From Flavonifractor sp. An306 (GTDB lineage: Bacteria; Bacillota; Clostridia; Oscillospirales; Oscillospiraceae), in contig NZ_NFIQ01000043.1 of NCBI RefSeq assembly GCF_002159455.1, forward strand, positions 1 through 32,919: a stretch of 32,919 bases of DNA. Reading direction: 5' to 3'. The position numbers and the translations under genes are program-made. Under the pieces are notes generated by a model. That model ran no database searches and had not been told where the DNA came from. It was given only the letters and a program-made list of their open reading frames with translations. Below, piece after piece: positions 23,464-31,042 of this stretch; positions within the stretch are counted from its first letter, which is position 1; every line of letters starts with the position of its first letter.

Positions 23464-24783
23464 GTGTTCAGCAAGGATTCCCTGCGCAGGCTTATCCTGC
23501 CCCTGATCATCGAACAGTTTCTCTCCGTCATGGTAGGCATGGCGGACATCACCATGGTCTCCGCCGCCGGGGAGGCTGCGGTGTCCAGCGTGGCCCTGGT
23601 GGATCTGATCAACGTGCTGATCCTCAATATTTTCGCCGCCCTCGCCACCGGCGGCGCGGTGGTGTGCGCCCAGTCCATCGGGGCCGAGCACCTGGACCGG
23701 GCCAACCGGGCCGCCAATCAGCTGATGTACATTATTTCCGCCGCGTCCCTGGCCATGATGGCCCTGGTGCTGCTCTTCCACCGGCCCCTGCTGGGCCTGC
23801 TCTTCGGCCAGGTGGAGCCAGCGGTGATGGAGGGGGCTGTCACCTACTTCGTCATCTCCGCCCTCTCCTACCCCTTTATCGCCCTGTACAGCGGCTGCGC
23901 CGCCCTTCTGCGGGCCATGGGCAACTCCCGGGCCTCCATGCTGGTGTCCGCCTGGATGAACGGCCAGAACATCGTGGGCAACGCCATCTTCGTGTTCGGC
24001 TTCCACCGGGGGGTGGACGGGGTGGCCTGGTCCTCCCTGCTGTCCCGGATCGTGGCGGCGGTGATGATGCTCCTTCTGCTCCACGGCAAGAGCAACCCGG
24101 TGCGGGTACAGGGGCTGCTCTCCTTCCGGTTCGAGCCGGACATGATGGCCCGCATCCTGCGCATCGGGGTGCCCAACAGCCTGGAAAACAGCTTCTTTCA
24201 GCTGGGCCGGGTGCTGCTGGTCAGCCTGATCTCCACCTTCGGCACCGTCCAGACCGCCGCCAACGCCGTGGCCAACAACATCGACAGCTTTGGCGTAATC
24301 CCCGCCCAGGCCATCGGCCTGGCCCTCATCACCGTGGTGGGGCAGTGCGTGGGCGCGGAGGCCTGGGACCAGGTCCGCCGCTATACCGTCAAGCTGATGA
24401 AGCTGGCCTACCTCTGCACCTGGGGCCTGAACGCCGTGCTGCTGGCCGGCCTGCCCCTCCTGCTCAGGCTGTACAGCCTGTCCCCCGAGACCCAGTGGTA
24501 CGCCACGGTGCTCATCTTCATCCACAACGGCTGCGCCATGCTGCTGTGGCCCATGGCCTTCACCATGCCCAACGCCCTGCGGGCCGCCGGGGATGTGAAG
24601 GTGCCCATGGTCATCTCGGTCTGCTCCATGATTCTGGTGCGGCTGGGTTGCAGCTACATCCTGGGCGTCCACTTCGGCCTGGGTGTCATCGGCGTGTGGA
24701 TCGCCATGGTGGGGGACTGGGTGGTGCGGATCCTCTTCTTTGTGCTCCGGGCCCGGCAGGTGCTGTGGAAACGGCACCCCTGA
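23464..24783 (+). CDS. MATE-family efflux transporter
   Basis: The protein exports drugs or metabolites in exchange for Na+ or H+. From the chosen GTG it is 439 residues with twelve hydrophobic helices in two repeats. MATE features include LPLIIEQFLSVMVGMADITMVS at the start, GNSRASM in the middle and the second-half equivalent RIGVPNSLENSFFQLGR. The frame is open back to 23356 and includes an ATG at 23389, but a good promoter overlaps that region. The GTG at 23464, with AAGGAAGGAG 13 bases before it, is the first plausible start after the promoter. The start is therefore uncertain by up to 36 codons. No regulator is adjacent. The substrate is unknown. Confidence 0.88.
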   Translation: MFSKDSLRRLILPLIIEQFLSVMVGMADITMVSAAGEAAVSSVALVDLINVLILNIFAALATGGAVVCAQSIGAEHLDRANRAANQLMYIISAASLAMMALVLLFHRPLLGLLFGQVEPAVMEGAVTYFVISALSYPFIALYSGCAALLRAMGNSRASMLVSAWMNGQNIVGNAIFVFGFHRGVDGVAWSSLLSRIVAAVMMLLLLHGKSNPVRVQGLLSFRFEPDMMARILRIGVPNSLENSFFQLGRVLLVSLISTFGTVQTAANAVANNIDSFGVIPAQAIGLALITVVGQCVGAEAWDQVRRYTVKLMKLAYLCTWGLNAVLLAGLPLLLRLYSLSPETQWYATVLIFIHNGCAMLLWPMAFTMPNALRAAGDVKVPMVISVCSMILVRLGCSYILGVHFGLGVIGVWIAMVGDWVVRILFFVLRARQVLWKRHP

Positions 24784-24786
24784 GGT

Positions 24787-25815
24787 TTACCAGATCCCCA
24801 GCATGTGTTGCATCCCCAGGCTCACTGCCGTAATGGCCGCCCAGCAGCAGGCCCCCATCAGAATGGGCTTTCCGCCGGTTTTGATCAGCTTGACGATATC
24901 GGTATTCAGACCGATGGCCGCCATGGCCATGATGATAAAGAACTTGCTCAGCTCCTTGAAGGGGGTAAACACCCCGCCGCTCACCCCCAGGTTCAGGCAC
25001 ACTGTGGTGAGGATGGAGGCCAACACGAAAAACAGGATGAAGAAGGGGAAAATCTTGTTCAGCTGGAAGCTGCCTTCCTTCTCTCCACCGGCCCGCTTGG
25101 CCCGGATCACCCGGAAAAAGGCCAGGGCCAGGGTGATGGGGATGATGGCCAGGGTGCGGGTGAGCTTGACGATGGTGGCGGTATCCAGGGTGTTGGCCCC
25201 GGGATGCATCCCGTCCCAGGCGGCCGCCGCCGCCGTCACCGAGGAGGTGTCGTTTACCGCCGTGCCGGCAAACAGGCCGAAACCCTCATTGCTCAGGCCC
25301 AGCACACCGCCGAAGGTGGGGAACAGCAGGGCTGCCGCCACGTTGAACAGGAAAATCACCGAGATGGACTGGGCGATCTCCTCATCGTCCGCCCCGATCA
25401 CCGGGGCGGTGGCGGCAATGGCGGAGCCGCCGCAGATGGAGGAGCCCACCCCCACCAGGGTGGAGATATTGGTGGGCATCCCCATCAGCTTGTGCAGCAG
25501 GAAGGCCACCACCAGGGAGGTGGTGATGGTGGAGACAATGATGGGCAGGGAGGTCAGACCCACCCGGGCCACCTCCGTCATGTTCATGCCAAAGCCCAGC
25601 AGCACCACCGCCAGCTGCAGAATATACTTGGAGGTGTAGGCGATCCCTGCCTGGGTTCCCTTCTTTTCCCGGTAAAACAGGGCGATCACCATGCCCGCCA
25701 GAATGGCGAACACCGGTCCGCCCACCACAGGTACCGCCTTCCCCAGCAGCCAGCAGGGAATGGCCAGCACCAGGCACAGCAGCAGGCCCTTGCTTCTCTC
25801 TCTCCATTGTTTCAT
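24787..25815 (-). CDS. YeiH/UPF0324-family membrane protein (putative anion exporter)
   Basis: The 342-residue protein has about ten hydrophobic helices and the family's glycine-rich core. Visible features are [52 protein letters not shown], and [15 protein letters not shown] near the end. Members are annotated as putative sulfate exporters on thin evidence, so only the family is firm. The ATG at 25815 has AAGGAG 8 bases upstream, while an in-frame ATG at 25836 lacks a ribosome site. Its stop lies 3 bases past the convergent MATE stop. There is no hairpin between the two genes. Confidence 0.85.
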   Translation of the reverse strand: MKQWRERSKGLLLCLVLAIPCWLLGKAVPVVGGPVFAILAGMVIALFYREKKGTQAGIAYTSKYILQLAVVLLGFGMNMTEVARVGLTSLPIIVSTITTSLVVAFLLHKLMGMPTNISTLVGVGSSICGGSAIAATAPVIGADDEEIAQSISVIFLFNVAAALLFPTFGGVLGLSNEGFGLFAGTAVNDTSSVTAAAAAWDGMHPGANTLDTATIVKLTRTLAIIPITLALAFFRVIRAKRAGGEKEGSFQLNKIFPFFILFFVLASILTTVCLNLGVSGGVFTPFKELSKFFIIMAMAAIGLNTDIVKLIKTGGKPILMGACCWAAITAVSLGMQHMLGIW

Positions 25816-25855
25816 CACAACTGCTCCTTCCAACATTTACATCTGATGCACACCT

Positions 25856-25884
25856 AGTATACGCCTCTTTTCCCATCATGTAAA
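25856..25884 (-). promoter_or_regulatory. sigma-A promoter of the YeiH-family gene
   Basis: TTTACA - 17 bp - TATACT on the minus strand. The adjoining 25880-25922 is very AT-rich and separates it from the asnA promoter. Confidence 0.75.
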
Positions 25885-25953
25885 ATGATGATACTTTATA
25901 TTATAATAAATATTTATTATCGCAATTCCCCAAGTCCCCTCCGGCATAGACCC

Positions 25954-25982
25954 TTGCCGCCGGGATACTTTTCCTGTATAAT
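25954..25982 (+). promoter_or_regulatory. sigma-A promoter of asnA
   Basis: TTGCCG - 17 bp - TATAAT, 37 bases before the ATG at 26020. Confidence 0.75.
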
Positions 25983-26019
25983 GTGACAGAGCAACTTGTT
26001 TGAAAAAGGAGCGTTTCTC

Positions 26020-27033
26020 ATGCTGCAAACCGTGATCCCCCAGGGGTACGCCCCCTGTCTGAACTTATACGACACCCAGAAGGCCATCGGCCTGCTGAAG
26101 CGGCTGTTTGAGGATACTCTGGGCGGCGCCCTCCATCTGCGCCGGGTATCCGCCCCCCTGTTTGTGGAGGCCTCCACCGGCCTCAACGACGATCTGAACG
26201 GGGTGGAGCGGCCGGTGTCCTTTGACATCCCCGACGCCGGACGGGACGCCCAGGTGGTCCACTCCCTGGCCAAGTGGAAGCGGATGGCCCTGTACCGCTA
26301 CCAGTTCTCAGTGGGAGAGGGCCTGTACACCGACATGAACGCCATCCGCCGGGATGAGGAGCTGGACAATCTCCACTCGGTCTATGTGGACCAGTGGGAC
26401 TGGGAGAAGGTCATCGCCCCCCGGGACCGGAATGAGGCCTACCTGAAGGACACGGTGCGCACCATTGTCAAGGCCATGGCGGAGACCCAGGCCACCCTCC
26501 GCTCGGTGTTCCCCCAGCTCACTGCCCTGCCCGTGCTGAACACCGAGGTGTCTTTTGTCACCACCCAGGAGCTGGAGGACCGGTTCCCCGACCTGACCCC
26601 CAAGGAGCGGGAGGACGCCTGGGTGAAGGAGCATCCCACCACCTTCCTTATGGGCATCGGCGGGGCCCTGAAGTCGGGCAAGCCCCACGACGGCCGGGCG
26701 CCGGACTACGACGACTGGACCCTGAACGGGGATATCCTGCTGTGGAACCCGGTGCTGGAACGGGCCTTTGAAGTGTCCTCCATGGGCATCCGGGTGGATC
26801 CCACCGCCATGGACCGGCAGCTGGCCATCGCCGGATGTGACAGCCGCCGCTCCCTCCCCTTCCACAAGATGCTGCTGGAGGGCAAGCTGCCCCTGACCAT
26901 CGGCGGCGGCATCGGCCAGTCCCGGCTGTGCATGCTGCTGCTGGGCAAGGCCCACATCGGCGAGGTGCAGGCCTCCGTCTGGGATGAGCAGACCATGCAG
27001 GCCTGCCAGGACGCGGGCGTGATCCTGCTGTAA
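26020..27033 (+). CDS. asnA: aspartate-ammonia ligase (asparagine synthetase A)
   Basis: The 337-residue class II aminoacyl-tRNA-synthetase-like enzyme makes asparagine from aspartate, ammonia and ATP. Features are VSAPLFVEASTGLNDDLNG, FDIPDAGRDAQVVHSLAKWKR, YTDMNAIRRDEELDNLHSVYVDQWDWE (the conserved acidic metal-binding stretch), LNGDILLWNP, and GIRVDPTAMDRQL with the C-terminal TIGGGIGQSRLCMLLL. The length matches E. coli AsnA (330). The ATG at 26020 has AAGGAG 8 bases upstream, and an earlier frame start at 25996 lacks one. It is monocistronic, with its own promoter and a bidirectional terminator. Confidence 0.97.
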   Translation: MLQTVIPQGYAPCLNLYDTQKAIGLLKRLFEDTLGGALHLRRVSAPLFVEASTGLNDDLNGVERPVSFDIPDAGRDAQVVHSLAKWKRMALYRYQFSVGEGLYTDMNAIRRDEELDNLHSVYVDQWDWEKVIAPRDRNEAYLKDTVRTIVKAMAETQATLRSVFPQLTALPVLNTEVSFVTTQELEDRFPDLTPKEREDAWVKEHPTTFLMGIGGALKSGKPHDGRAPDYDDWTLNGDILLWNPVLERAFEVSSMGIRVDPTAMDRQLAIAGCDSRRSLPFHKMLLEGKLPLTIGGGIGQSRLCMLLLGKAHIGEVQASVWDEQTMQACQDAGVILL

Positions 27034-27039
27034 GACGCA

Positions 27040-27070
27040 AAAAGAGACCTGTCTCAGGCAGGTCTCTTTT
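27040..27070 (+). terminator. bidirectional terminator between asnA and the sulfatase gene
   Basis: AAAAGAGACCTG - 7-base loop - CAGGTCTCTTTT. T-runs occur on both strands, so it ends both convergent genes. Confidence 0.92.
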
Positions 27071-27076
27071 CTGCTT

Positions 27077-28879
27077 TCATGGGCCGTCGAACAGCTCCGC
27101 CAGCCGCTCATCGCCGCCAAAGAGGTTATTATACTGCACGCACTGGTAGTCTTGGATCAGGGCCGTGTAGTCGTTGGTCTCCAGATGGCTGTAGGCCCTT
27201 CCCTTCCGGTCCACGTACCCCACAAAGGTAAGGGCGGGCAGCTGCTGCTGAAGCTGCCACAGGTAATCCCCGTAGGCGGTGCTCTCCACGCCCGCGTACC
27301 GCAGCAGATGCTGGCCCAGGAAGTTCAGGCTGGTGAACTCCGGCCCCTCCTCCGGCAGAGGGTAGTTGGCCCAGATGACAAAGGGGACCATATACTTGCC
27401 CATATACTGTTTCATGTCCATCCGGTCCTGGGTGACGCCGTAGGCCTTGTCCAGAAATTCCTGCTCCACAGAGGGCTGGTGATCCCCGAACATGGCGATG
27501 ATGGTGGGCTCCTCCTGCTGCGCAAAGTACTCCACCAGGGTACGGAAGGCCTGGTCGGTCTTGTTGGCCAGGGTGAGGTACTGCTCCGCCATGGGGTACT
27601 TCCCCGGCTCGTCAGTGAGGGTGACCTGGGCGGGATAGTCCGCCGCGGTATAGCCGCCGTGGTTCTGGATGGTGACGTTGAACAGAAACAGAGGCTTGTC
27701 CCCCTGCCGGTGCTCGAACTCCCAGATGATCTGCGCAAAGTCGGACTGGTCGCTGACATAGCCGTGCTCAAAGCTCTGGGGCACGTCCATGTCCGCGCCG
27801 CACTTGTAGCGGTCAAACCCCAGGTTGGGGTAGGCCCGGTCCCGCTGCCAGGAGGTGTACTCTCCGGGGTGAAAGGCCAGGGTGTCATAGCCCTCCGCCT
27901 TCAGCCGGGAGGCCAGAGAGGCCGTGGGGCCCAGCACATACTGCTGATAGGGGATGCTGCCCGAGGGCAGGAAGGCCATGGAGTTGCCGGTGAGAAATTC
28001 AAACTCGCTGGCGCTGGTACCGGCGCCGAACACGGAGGTATAGGCGTGGCCGTACACCCCGTTGTCCAGGGAGGAAATGTAATCGGTGACGCTCTCGCTG
28101 AGGGAGAGGTTGCCATAGTACTCGAAATCCGCCCAGGACTCGTTCATGATGGCCACGATGTTGGGCCGCTCCACCGGCACCTCCGCCGGCTCCGGCGGCT
28201 CCACCTCCGCCATGATCTGCGCCACGTGCGCCCCGGAGGGGTCCTCCGGCTGGTCCACCTCCAAAAATTCGGTGTTGCGCAGAAAGGCCGCCAGGCAGCC
28301 CCATGTGCGATAGGAGCCCGCCGGGTCCCACACGTCGGTTTTCACCGAAAAGCGCTCCAGCTTCTGGGTTGGAAAGAGCTGTGTCAGACACAGAAGCCCA
28401 GCTCCCAGGCACACCAGCCGCAAGGGCCACCGCTTTCCGGTCAGCCGCAGCCGGGCCTTGCGCTCCTCCTTGTGGAGAAACAGGATCAGGGCCACCATCA
28501 AAGCGGCCGCTGCCGCCATCTGCCAGGTGGGGATGAAGCGATAGCTGCCCGCCACGTCGGCGGCAGTATTCAGTGCGGAAAAGTCCCAGGGCAGGATGGG
28601 GGTGCCCCGGAAGGAATTGACGAAATAATTGGCCGCTCCCCAGGCCCCGGCGGCAATGTGGATGCCGATGGAGCAGGGGGCGATCCGTCCCACCAGCCCG
28701 CACAGAGGCCAGAACAGCAGGGCAATGCACAGGGCGTTGGCCAGGGTGGGCCCCAGCGCCATGCTCCAGGGCGGGGACCCATAGGTAAGCTGCATGAGCC
28801 ATAGGGCGGTCAGAGGCGTCAGCAGCAGGAATACGGCCTGCCACAGGCCGGTTTTCAGCTTGGAATCGTTCTGTTTCAT
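27077..28879 (-). CDS. LTA synthase family sulfatase (polyglycerol/phosphoglycerol transferase-like)
   Basis: The 600-residue protein has five N-terminal membrane helices (about 15-180), a linker, and an extracytoplasmic alkaline-phosphatase-superfamily domain (about 240-560). Motifs are IVAIMNESWADF (metal-binding Glu), FGAGTSASEFEFLTG with the nucleophilic Thr, FNVTIQNHGGY, and MFGDHQPS (metal-binding Asp/His). LtaS-type enzymes move glycerol phosphate from phosphatidylglycerol to lipoteichoic acid or related glycolipids. The exact acceptor here is unknown. The ATG at 28879 has AGGAGA 7 bases upstream, and the frame itself continues 21 codons back into the promoter. It is monocistronic, with a perfect consensus promoter. 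Confidence 0.88.
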   Translation of the reverse strand: MKQNDSKLKTGLWQAVFLLLTPLTALWLMQLTYGSPPWSMALGPTLANALCIALLFWPLCGLVGRIAPCSIGIHIAAGAWGAANYFVNSFRGTPILPWDFSALNTAADVAGSYRFIPTWQMAAAAALMVALILFLHKEERKARLRLTGKRWPLRLVCLGAGLLCLTQLFPTQKLERFSVKTDVWDPAGSYRTWGCLAAFLRNTEFLEVDQPEDPSGAHVAQIMAEVEPPEPAEVPVERPNIVAIMNESWADFEYYGNLSLSESVTDYISSLDNGVYGHAYTSVFGAGTSASEFEFLTGNSMAFLPSGSIPYQQYVLGPTASLASRLKAEGYDTLAFHPGEYTSWQRDRAYPNLGFDRYKCGADMDVPQSFEHGYVSDQSDFAQIIWEFEHRQGDKPLFLFNVTIQNHGGYTAADYPAQVTLTDEPGKYPMAEQYLTLANKTDQAFRTLVEYFAQQEEPTIIAMFGDHQPSVEQEFLDKAYGVTQDRMDMKQYMGKYMVPFVIWANYPLPEEGPEFTSLNFLGQHLLRYAGVESTAYGDYLWQLQQQLPALTFVGYVDRKGRAYSHLETNDYTALIQDYQCVQYNNLFGGDERLAELFDGP

Positions 28880-28913
28880 TTGGGGGTCTCCTGTCTGAGG
28901 TAGATAGGCTGTG

Positions 28914-28942
28914 ATTATACCCCAAGATCCCCGTTCTGTCAA
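28914..28942 (-). promoter_or_regulatory. perfect consensus sigma-A promoter of the sulfatase gene
   Basis: TTGACA - 17 bp - TATAAT on the minus strand. The -35 is built partly from the T-run of the terminator at 28941-28979. Confidence 0.93.
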
Positions 28943-28979
28943 AAAAGCTCCCGCCCGGGAAATATTCCGGGCGGGAGCT
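28941..28979 (-). terminator. terminator of the truncated gene at 29006
   Basis: A 13-bp stem (AGCTCCCGCCCGG against CCGGGCGGGAGCT) is followed on the minus strand by TTTTTT. It lies 26 bases past the stop of the gene fragment. CTGCTTTTTT follows on the plus strand. Confidence 0.85.
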
Positions 28980-29005
28980 CTCTGCTTTTTTCTTCCAATG
29001 GAGCG

Positions 29006-29131
29006 TTACACGCTCTCCGGGTCCTCCAGGTGACCGCCGAAAGCCTCCACGGCTCTGGCGTCGGCCTCCCGCTTCTCCTCGATAGCCTCTTTGAGGAGCA
29101 TATCCTTCACCTTTATAGGGTCAGCGGTTTA
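29006..29131 (-). pseudogene. 3' fragment of an unidentified gene
   Basis: An open frame of 41 codons runs from an in-frame TAA at 29131-29129 to a TAA at 29008-29006. It encodes a charged, helical C-terminus (LLKEAIEEKREADARAVEAF then GGHLEDPESV) with GC content and codon use like the chromosome, and its own terminator follows. No ribosome site precedes the only ATG (29101). It reads as the tail of a chromosomal gene whose body was cut off where the foreign region begins. Gene identity cannot be told from the tail. Confidence 0.6.
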
Positions 29132-29232
29132 GCGAGTGCTAATCTATCCCAAACAGCCCCATTTATCAAGGTTTTCTCTCCCCTGGCCTCCCACCCAATC
29201 CCAAGGCCGACCACCTACTCCCAACCTAGAAG

Positions 29233-29260
29233 CGGTAAAAATACGGTAAAAGCCCGGTAG
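29233..29260 (+). repeat. three CGGTA repeats at 11-bp period
   Basis: CGGTA occurs at 29233, 29244 and 29255, exactly one helical turn apart; the first two are CGGTAAAA. Their place near the element edge and upstream of the integrase suits integrase arm-type or excisionase binding sites. Confidence 0.45.
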
Positions 29261-29272
29261 CCGCTTCGACCC

Positions 29273-29301
29273 TTTACAACCTTTTGCCCCTATGCTATGA
29301 T
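29273..29301 (+). promoter_or_regulatory. sigma-A promoter of the small membrane peptide mRNA
   Basis: TTTACA - 17 bp - TATGAT. The predicted start at about 29308 is the first base of the 5' pairing segment GGCGCTGTT. Confidence 0.8.
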
Positions 29302-29307
29302 AACTCT

Positions 29308-29535
29308 GGCGCTGTTACAAAATGGCGGTTAGCCACTCCCTTGAGAAAGGGGGTGATGCGGATGGGAAACAGGCGTTGGGCGAAAGCCCTCCGCTTTCTG
29401 GTATGTTTTATCATCGTCTTTTTGACGATGGTCTACATAGCCCCAAAAGCGTGTTAGCCGCCCGGTCCAGTCCACCGAGCGGCTAACGGTTCAACCTTAG
29501 CAGCTTACCTGGGCTAACCGTCATGCAACAGCGCC
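29308..29535 (+). promoter_or_regulatory. 5'/3' long-range pairing segments of the peptide mRNA
   Basis: The 5' end (29308-29316 GGCGCTGTT and 29326-29334 CGGTTAGCC) is perfectly complementary to 29527-29535 (AACAGCGCC) and 29512-29520 (GGCTAACCG). The mRNA ends can thus form 18 base pairs enclosing the coding region. A local stem ACTCCCTT-GAGA-AAGGGGGT (29335-29354) hides the Shine-Dalgarno. A third stem GTTAGCCGC/GCGGCTAAC (29453-29461/29479-29487) covers the stop codon. Confidence 0.75.
29356..29457 (+). CDS. small hydrophobic peptide, candidate type I toxin
   Basis: The frame codes for 33 residues from the ATG at 29356 or, more likely, 31 from the ATG at 29362. AAAGGGGGTGAT matches the 16S anti-Shine-Dalgarno at 11 of 12 positions and is 8 bases from the second ATG. 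The N-terminus is basic (GNRRWAKALR), followed by one transmembrane helix (FLVCFIIVFLTMVYIA) and PKAC. This is the usual build of type I toxins (TxpA, BsrG, Fst), which damage or depolarise the membrane. The ribosome site is locked in a hairpin, and a convergent antisense RNA promoter lies downstream. I know of no named family with this exact sequence. Toxicity is inferred from architecture. Confidence 0.7.
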   Translation: MRMGNRRWAKALRFLVCFIIVFLTMVYIAPKAC

Positions 29536-29541
29536 CTCGCT
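29445..29541 (-). ncRNA. candidate antisense RNA (antitoxin) to the small peptide mRNA
   Basis: A consensus promoter starts transcription at about 29541 into the 3' half of the peptide mRNA. The first terminator-like structure is the GTTAGCCGC/GCGGCTAAC stem followed by ACGCTTTT, giving an RNA of about 97 nt. It would be complementary to the last codons, the stop-codon hairpin and the 3' pairing segments. Expression is not shown, only predicted. Confidence 0.6.
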
Positions 29542-29547
29542 ATTTGT

Positions 29548-29577
29548 ATTATACCTTGGCAATTACGCATTTGTCAA
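29548..29577 (-). promoter_or_regulatory. consensus promoter of the antisense RNA
   Basis: TTGACA - 18 bp - TATAAT on the minus strand. The -35 lies in the centre of the palindrome at 29560-29588. Confidence 0.8.
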
Positions 29578-29588
29578 ATGCGTAATTG
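29560..29588 (+). terminator. palindrome at the end of peptide mRNA and integrase gene
   Basis: CAATTACGCATTTG and its complement are separated by one base, followed on the plus strand by TTGTCTCTCTT. It can terminate the peptide mRNA. It also lies 10 bases after the integrase stop and carries the -35 of the antisense promoter. The T-run is imperfect. Confidence 0.6.
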
Positions 29589-29597
29589 TTGTCTCTC

Positions 29598-30222
29598 TTA
29601 AACTGCCTTCTCCCTCTCCGGGAACGGGATAACAACAGCGCCCTCCGCTTCCCGTTCCGACGAAATAAACTTATCAATCCCCGCTAACTTATCTATCTCC
29701 CTTGCTTTGGTATCCTCAAAGAGGTGGATATAAAGTTCATAACTTGTTTTTGGGCTAGCATGTCCTAATTGATCTGCTATAGCTTTAAGTTCGACACCAG
29801 CTTCAAAACACCGGGTAGCGTAGGTGTGCCGAAGTGTGTGCATGGTCGCACCCTCAATGCCTGCCTTTCGGTAAATCTTGTTTAGGCTCTCCTTCAGATT
29901 TCCATACTGCACAATTTTGTTTCGGGTGTTCCAGAATACAAGACTATCCTCCGACCATTCCAGCCCCAGCGCCGCCGCACGCTTTTTCATTTCTTCCTTA
30001 TGCTCCGCTAAAATAGCAACCAACCCCGCCGTGATGACTATCGTTCGCTTGCTCGATTCGGTTTTGCAGAAGTCTTGTATCTCTTGCTTGCCGCTGTGGG
30101 TTGCGTAGTCATGGTGCAAGATGGCCTTCTTATTGACCCGAATCGTACGCTTATTCAAATCAATATCTTTCCATTGAAGCGGAATACCCTCCCCAGCACG
30201 CATACCCGTATATAGATAAGGT
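29598..30222 (-). pseudogene. tyrosine recombinase/integrase, N-terminus deleted
   Basis: About 205 codons of the C-terminal catalytic domain remain. They include YTGMRAGEGIPLQW with the first catalytic Arg, the Lys-containing beta hairpin, KTESSKRTI, HTLRHTYATR with His and Arg, LGHASPKTSYELYIH with His and the presumed Tyr. The arm- and core-binding domains are missing. Reading upstream of YTGMR, the frame meets sequence that belongs to a methyltransferase gene. An ATG at 30203 lies inside the domain and has no ribosome site. The catalytic residues survive, so a truncated product is conceivable, but specific integration should be lost. Confidence 0.8.
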
Positions 30223-30394
30223 CATTAAGGATTTTGACTTCAAATTTTCGGCTATTTAACGCCAAGGCTCCGCTGCCGCAATACAACTCGGCGTAAGTTG
30301 TACAGTGGCCGGGGATAAGGCGGGAGAGAACTCCTGCCATTCTCGCCTTGCTGCCAACATAGGAAAAGATTTGAACGCTTGCCTCCATACTCAT
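30223..30394 (-). pseudogene. N-terminal fragment of a D12-class adenine-N6 DNA methyltransferase
   Basis: The first ~57 codons match the start of Dam-like D12 methyltransferases: IFSYVGSKARMAG (the FxGxK S-adenosylmethionine motif) and YAELYCGSGALALNS, then KILNDL. After NDL the sequence switches to integrase sequence in a different frame and stops at 30155. The catalytic DPPY motif is absent, so there is no methyltransferase activity. The ATG at 30394 overlaps the stop of the preceding gene (ATGA), showing that it was the next gene of an operon. Confidence 0.75.
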
Positions 30395-31017
30395 GCTGCC
30401 ACCTCACTTTTCTCAGAAAGTCGAAAGGATAGAAACCAGTTATTTGCGCTCCCGGTGTTGATTTTGTAGGTGTAGGGATGCGCTGTCCCATTGTTGACCC
30501 GAAGTAAGTTCCACGATTTCAAATTTTTCTCAAGTTCCAGGCGGCTATATCCCAGCTCCAACCGTTTCAGTACATTGGGGAGATAGCTGGCAAGGATATT
30601 CCCATAGCCGTCACGGATAAACACCTTGCCAGGTTCCTCATACTCCCGCACATACTCACACAAGGCATGATATGCCTGCATGATAGAACACTGTCCATTT
30701 CTGTCCTCCTGTACAGGAAGGTTGCGGTGTTGCTTCATCACTGCCTCATAAATTTCATTCACCATCTTTGGCGCTATGCCGTCCAGGTCAGCCAAATCAT
30801 TTAGTGCCTTTGCCTCTGTCAGCTTCCGCTTGGCGTATTCCCGGACAGGGCTGATTTCCCCATCCGGGTACACCAGAGCCAGCTTTAGCCGCCGCTCCAT
30901 TGTTCCCACATCCCGGCTCCATGCCCCAAACACCACAGGGCCACCAGCGACCTCATAAACCTTAGCCATTGTGCCAGCCGCTATGATCCGCTCCACAAAT
31001 TCAGCCATGTGTACCAT
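30391..31017 (-). CDS. unrecognised element-borne protein, 208 residues
   Basis: A complete frame starts at an ATG (31017) with GGAGG 9 bases upstream. The protein is mixed alpha/beta and has no signal peptide or membrane helix. The region around 35-100 is charged and helical. The C-terminal 80 residues (VFIRDGYGNILASYLPNVLK onward) could form a winged helix. Its stop overlaps the start of the methyltransferase fragment. It follows the small excisionase-like gene by 25 bases, so they form one transcript. It is probably a DNA-associated protein of the element. No family is claimed. Confidence 0.65.
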   Translation of the reverse strand: MVHMAEFVERIIAAGTMAKVYEVAGGPVVFGAWSRDVGTMERRLKLALVYPDGEISPVREYAKRKLTEAKALNDLADLDGIAPKMVNEIYEAVMKQHRNLPVQEDRNGQCSIMQAYHALCEYVREYEEPGKVFIRDGYGNILASYLPNVLKRLELGYSRLELEKNLKSWNLLRVNNGTAHPYTYKINTGSANNWFLSFRLSEKSEVAA

Positions 31018-31042
31018 ATCTATAAACCTCCATCATCTTTTG

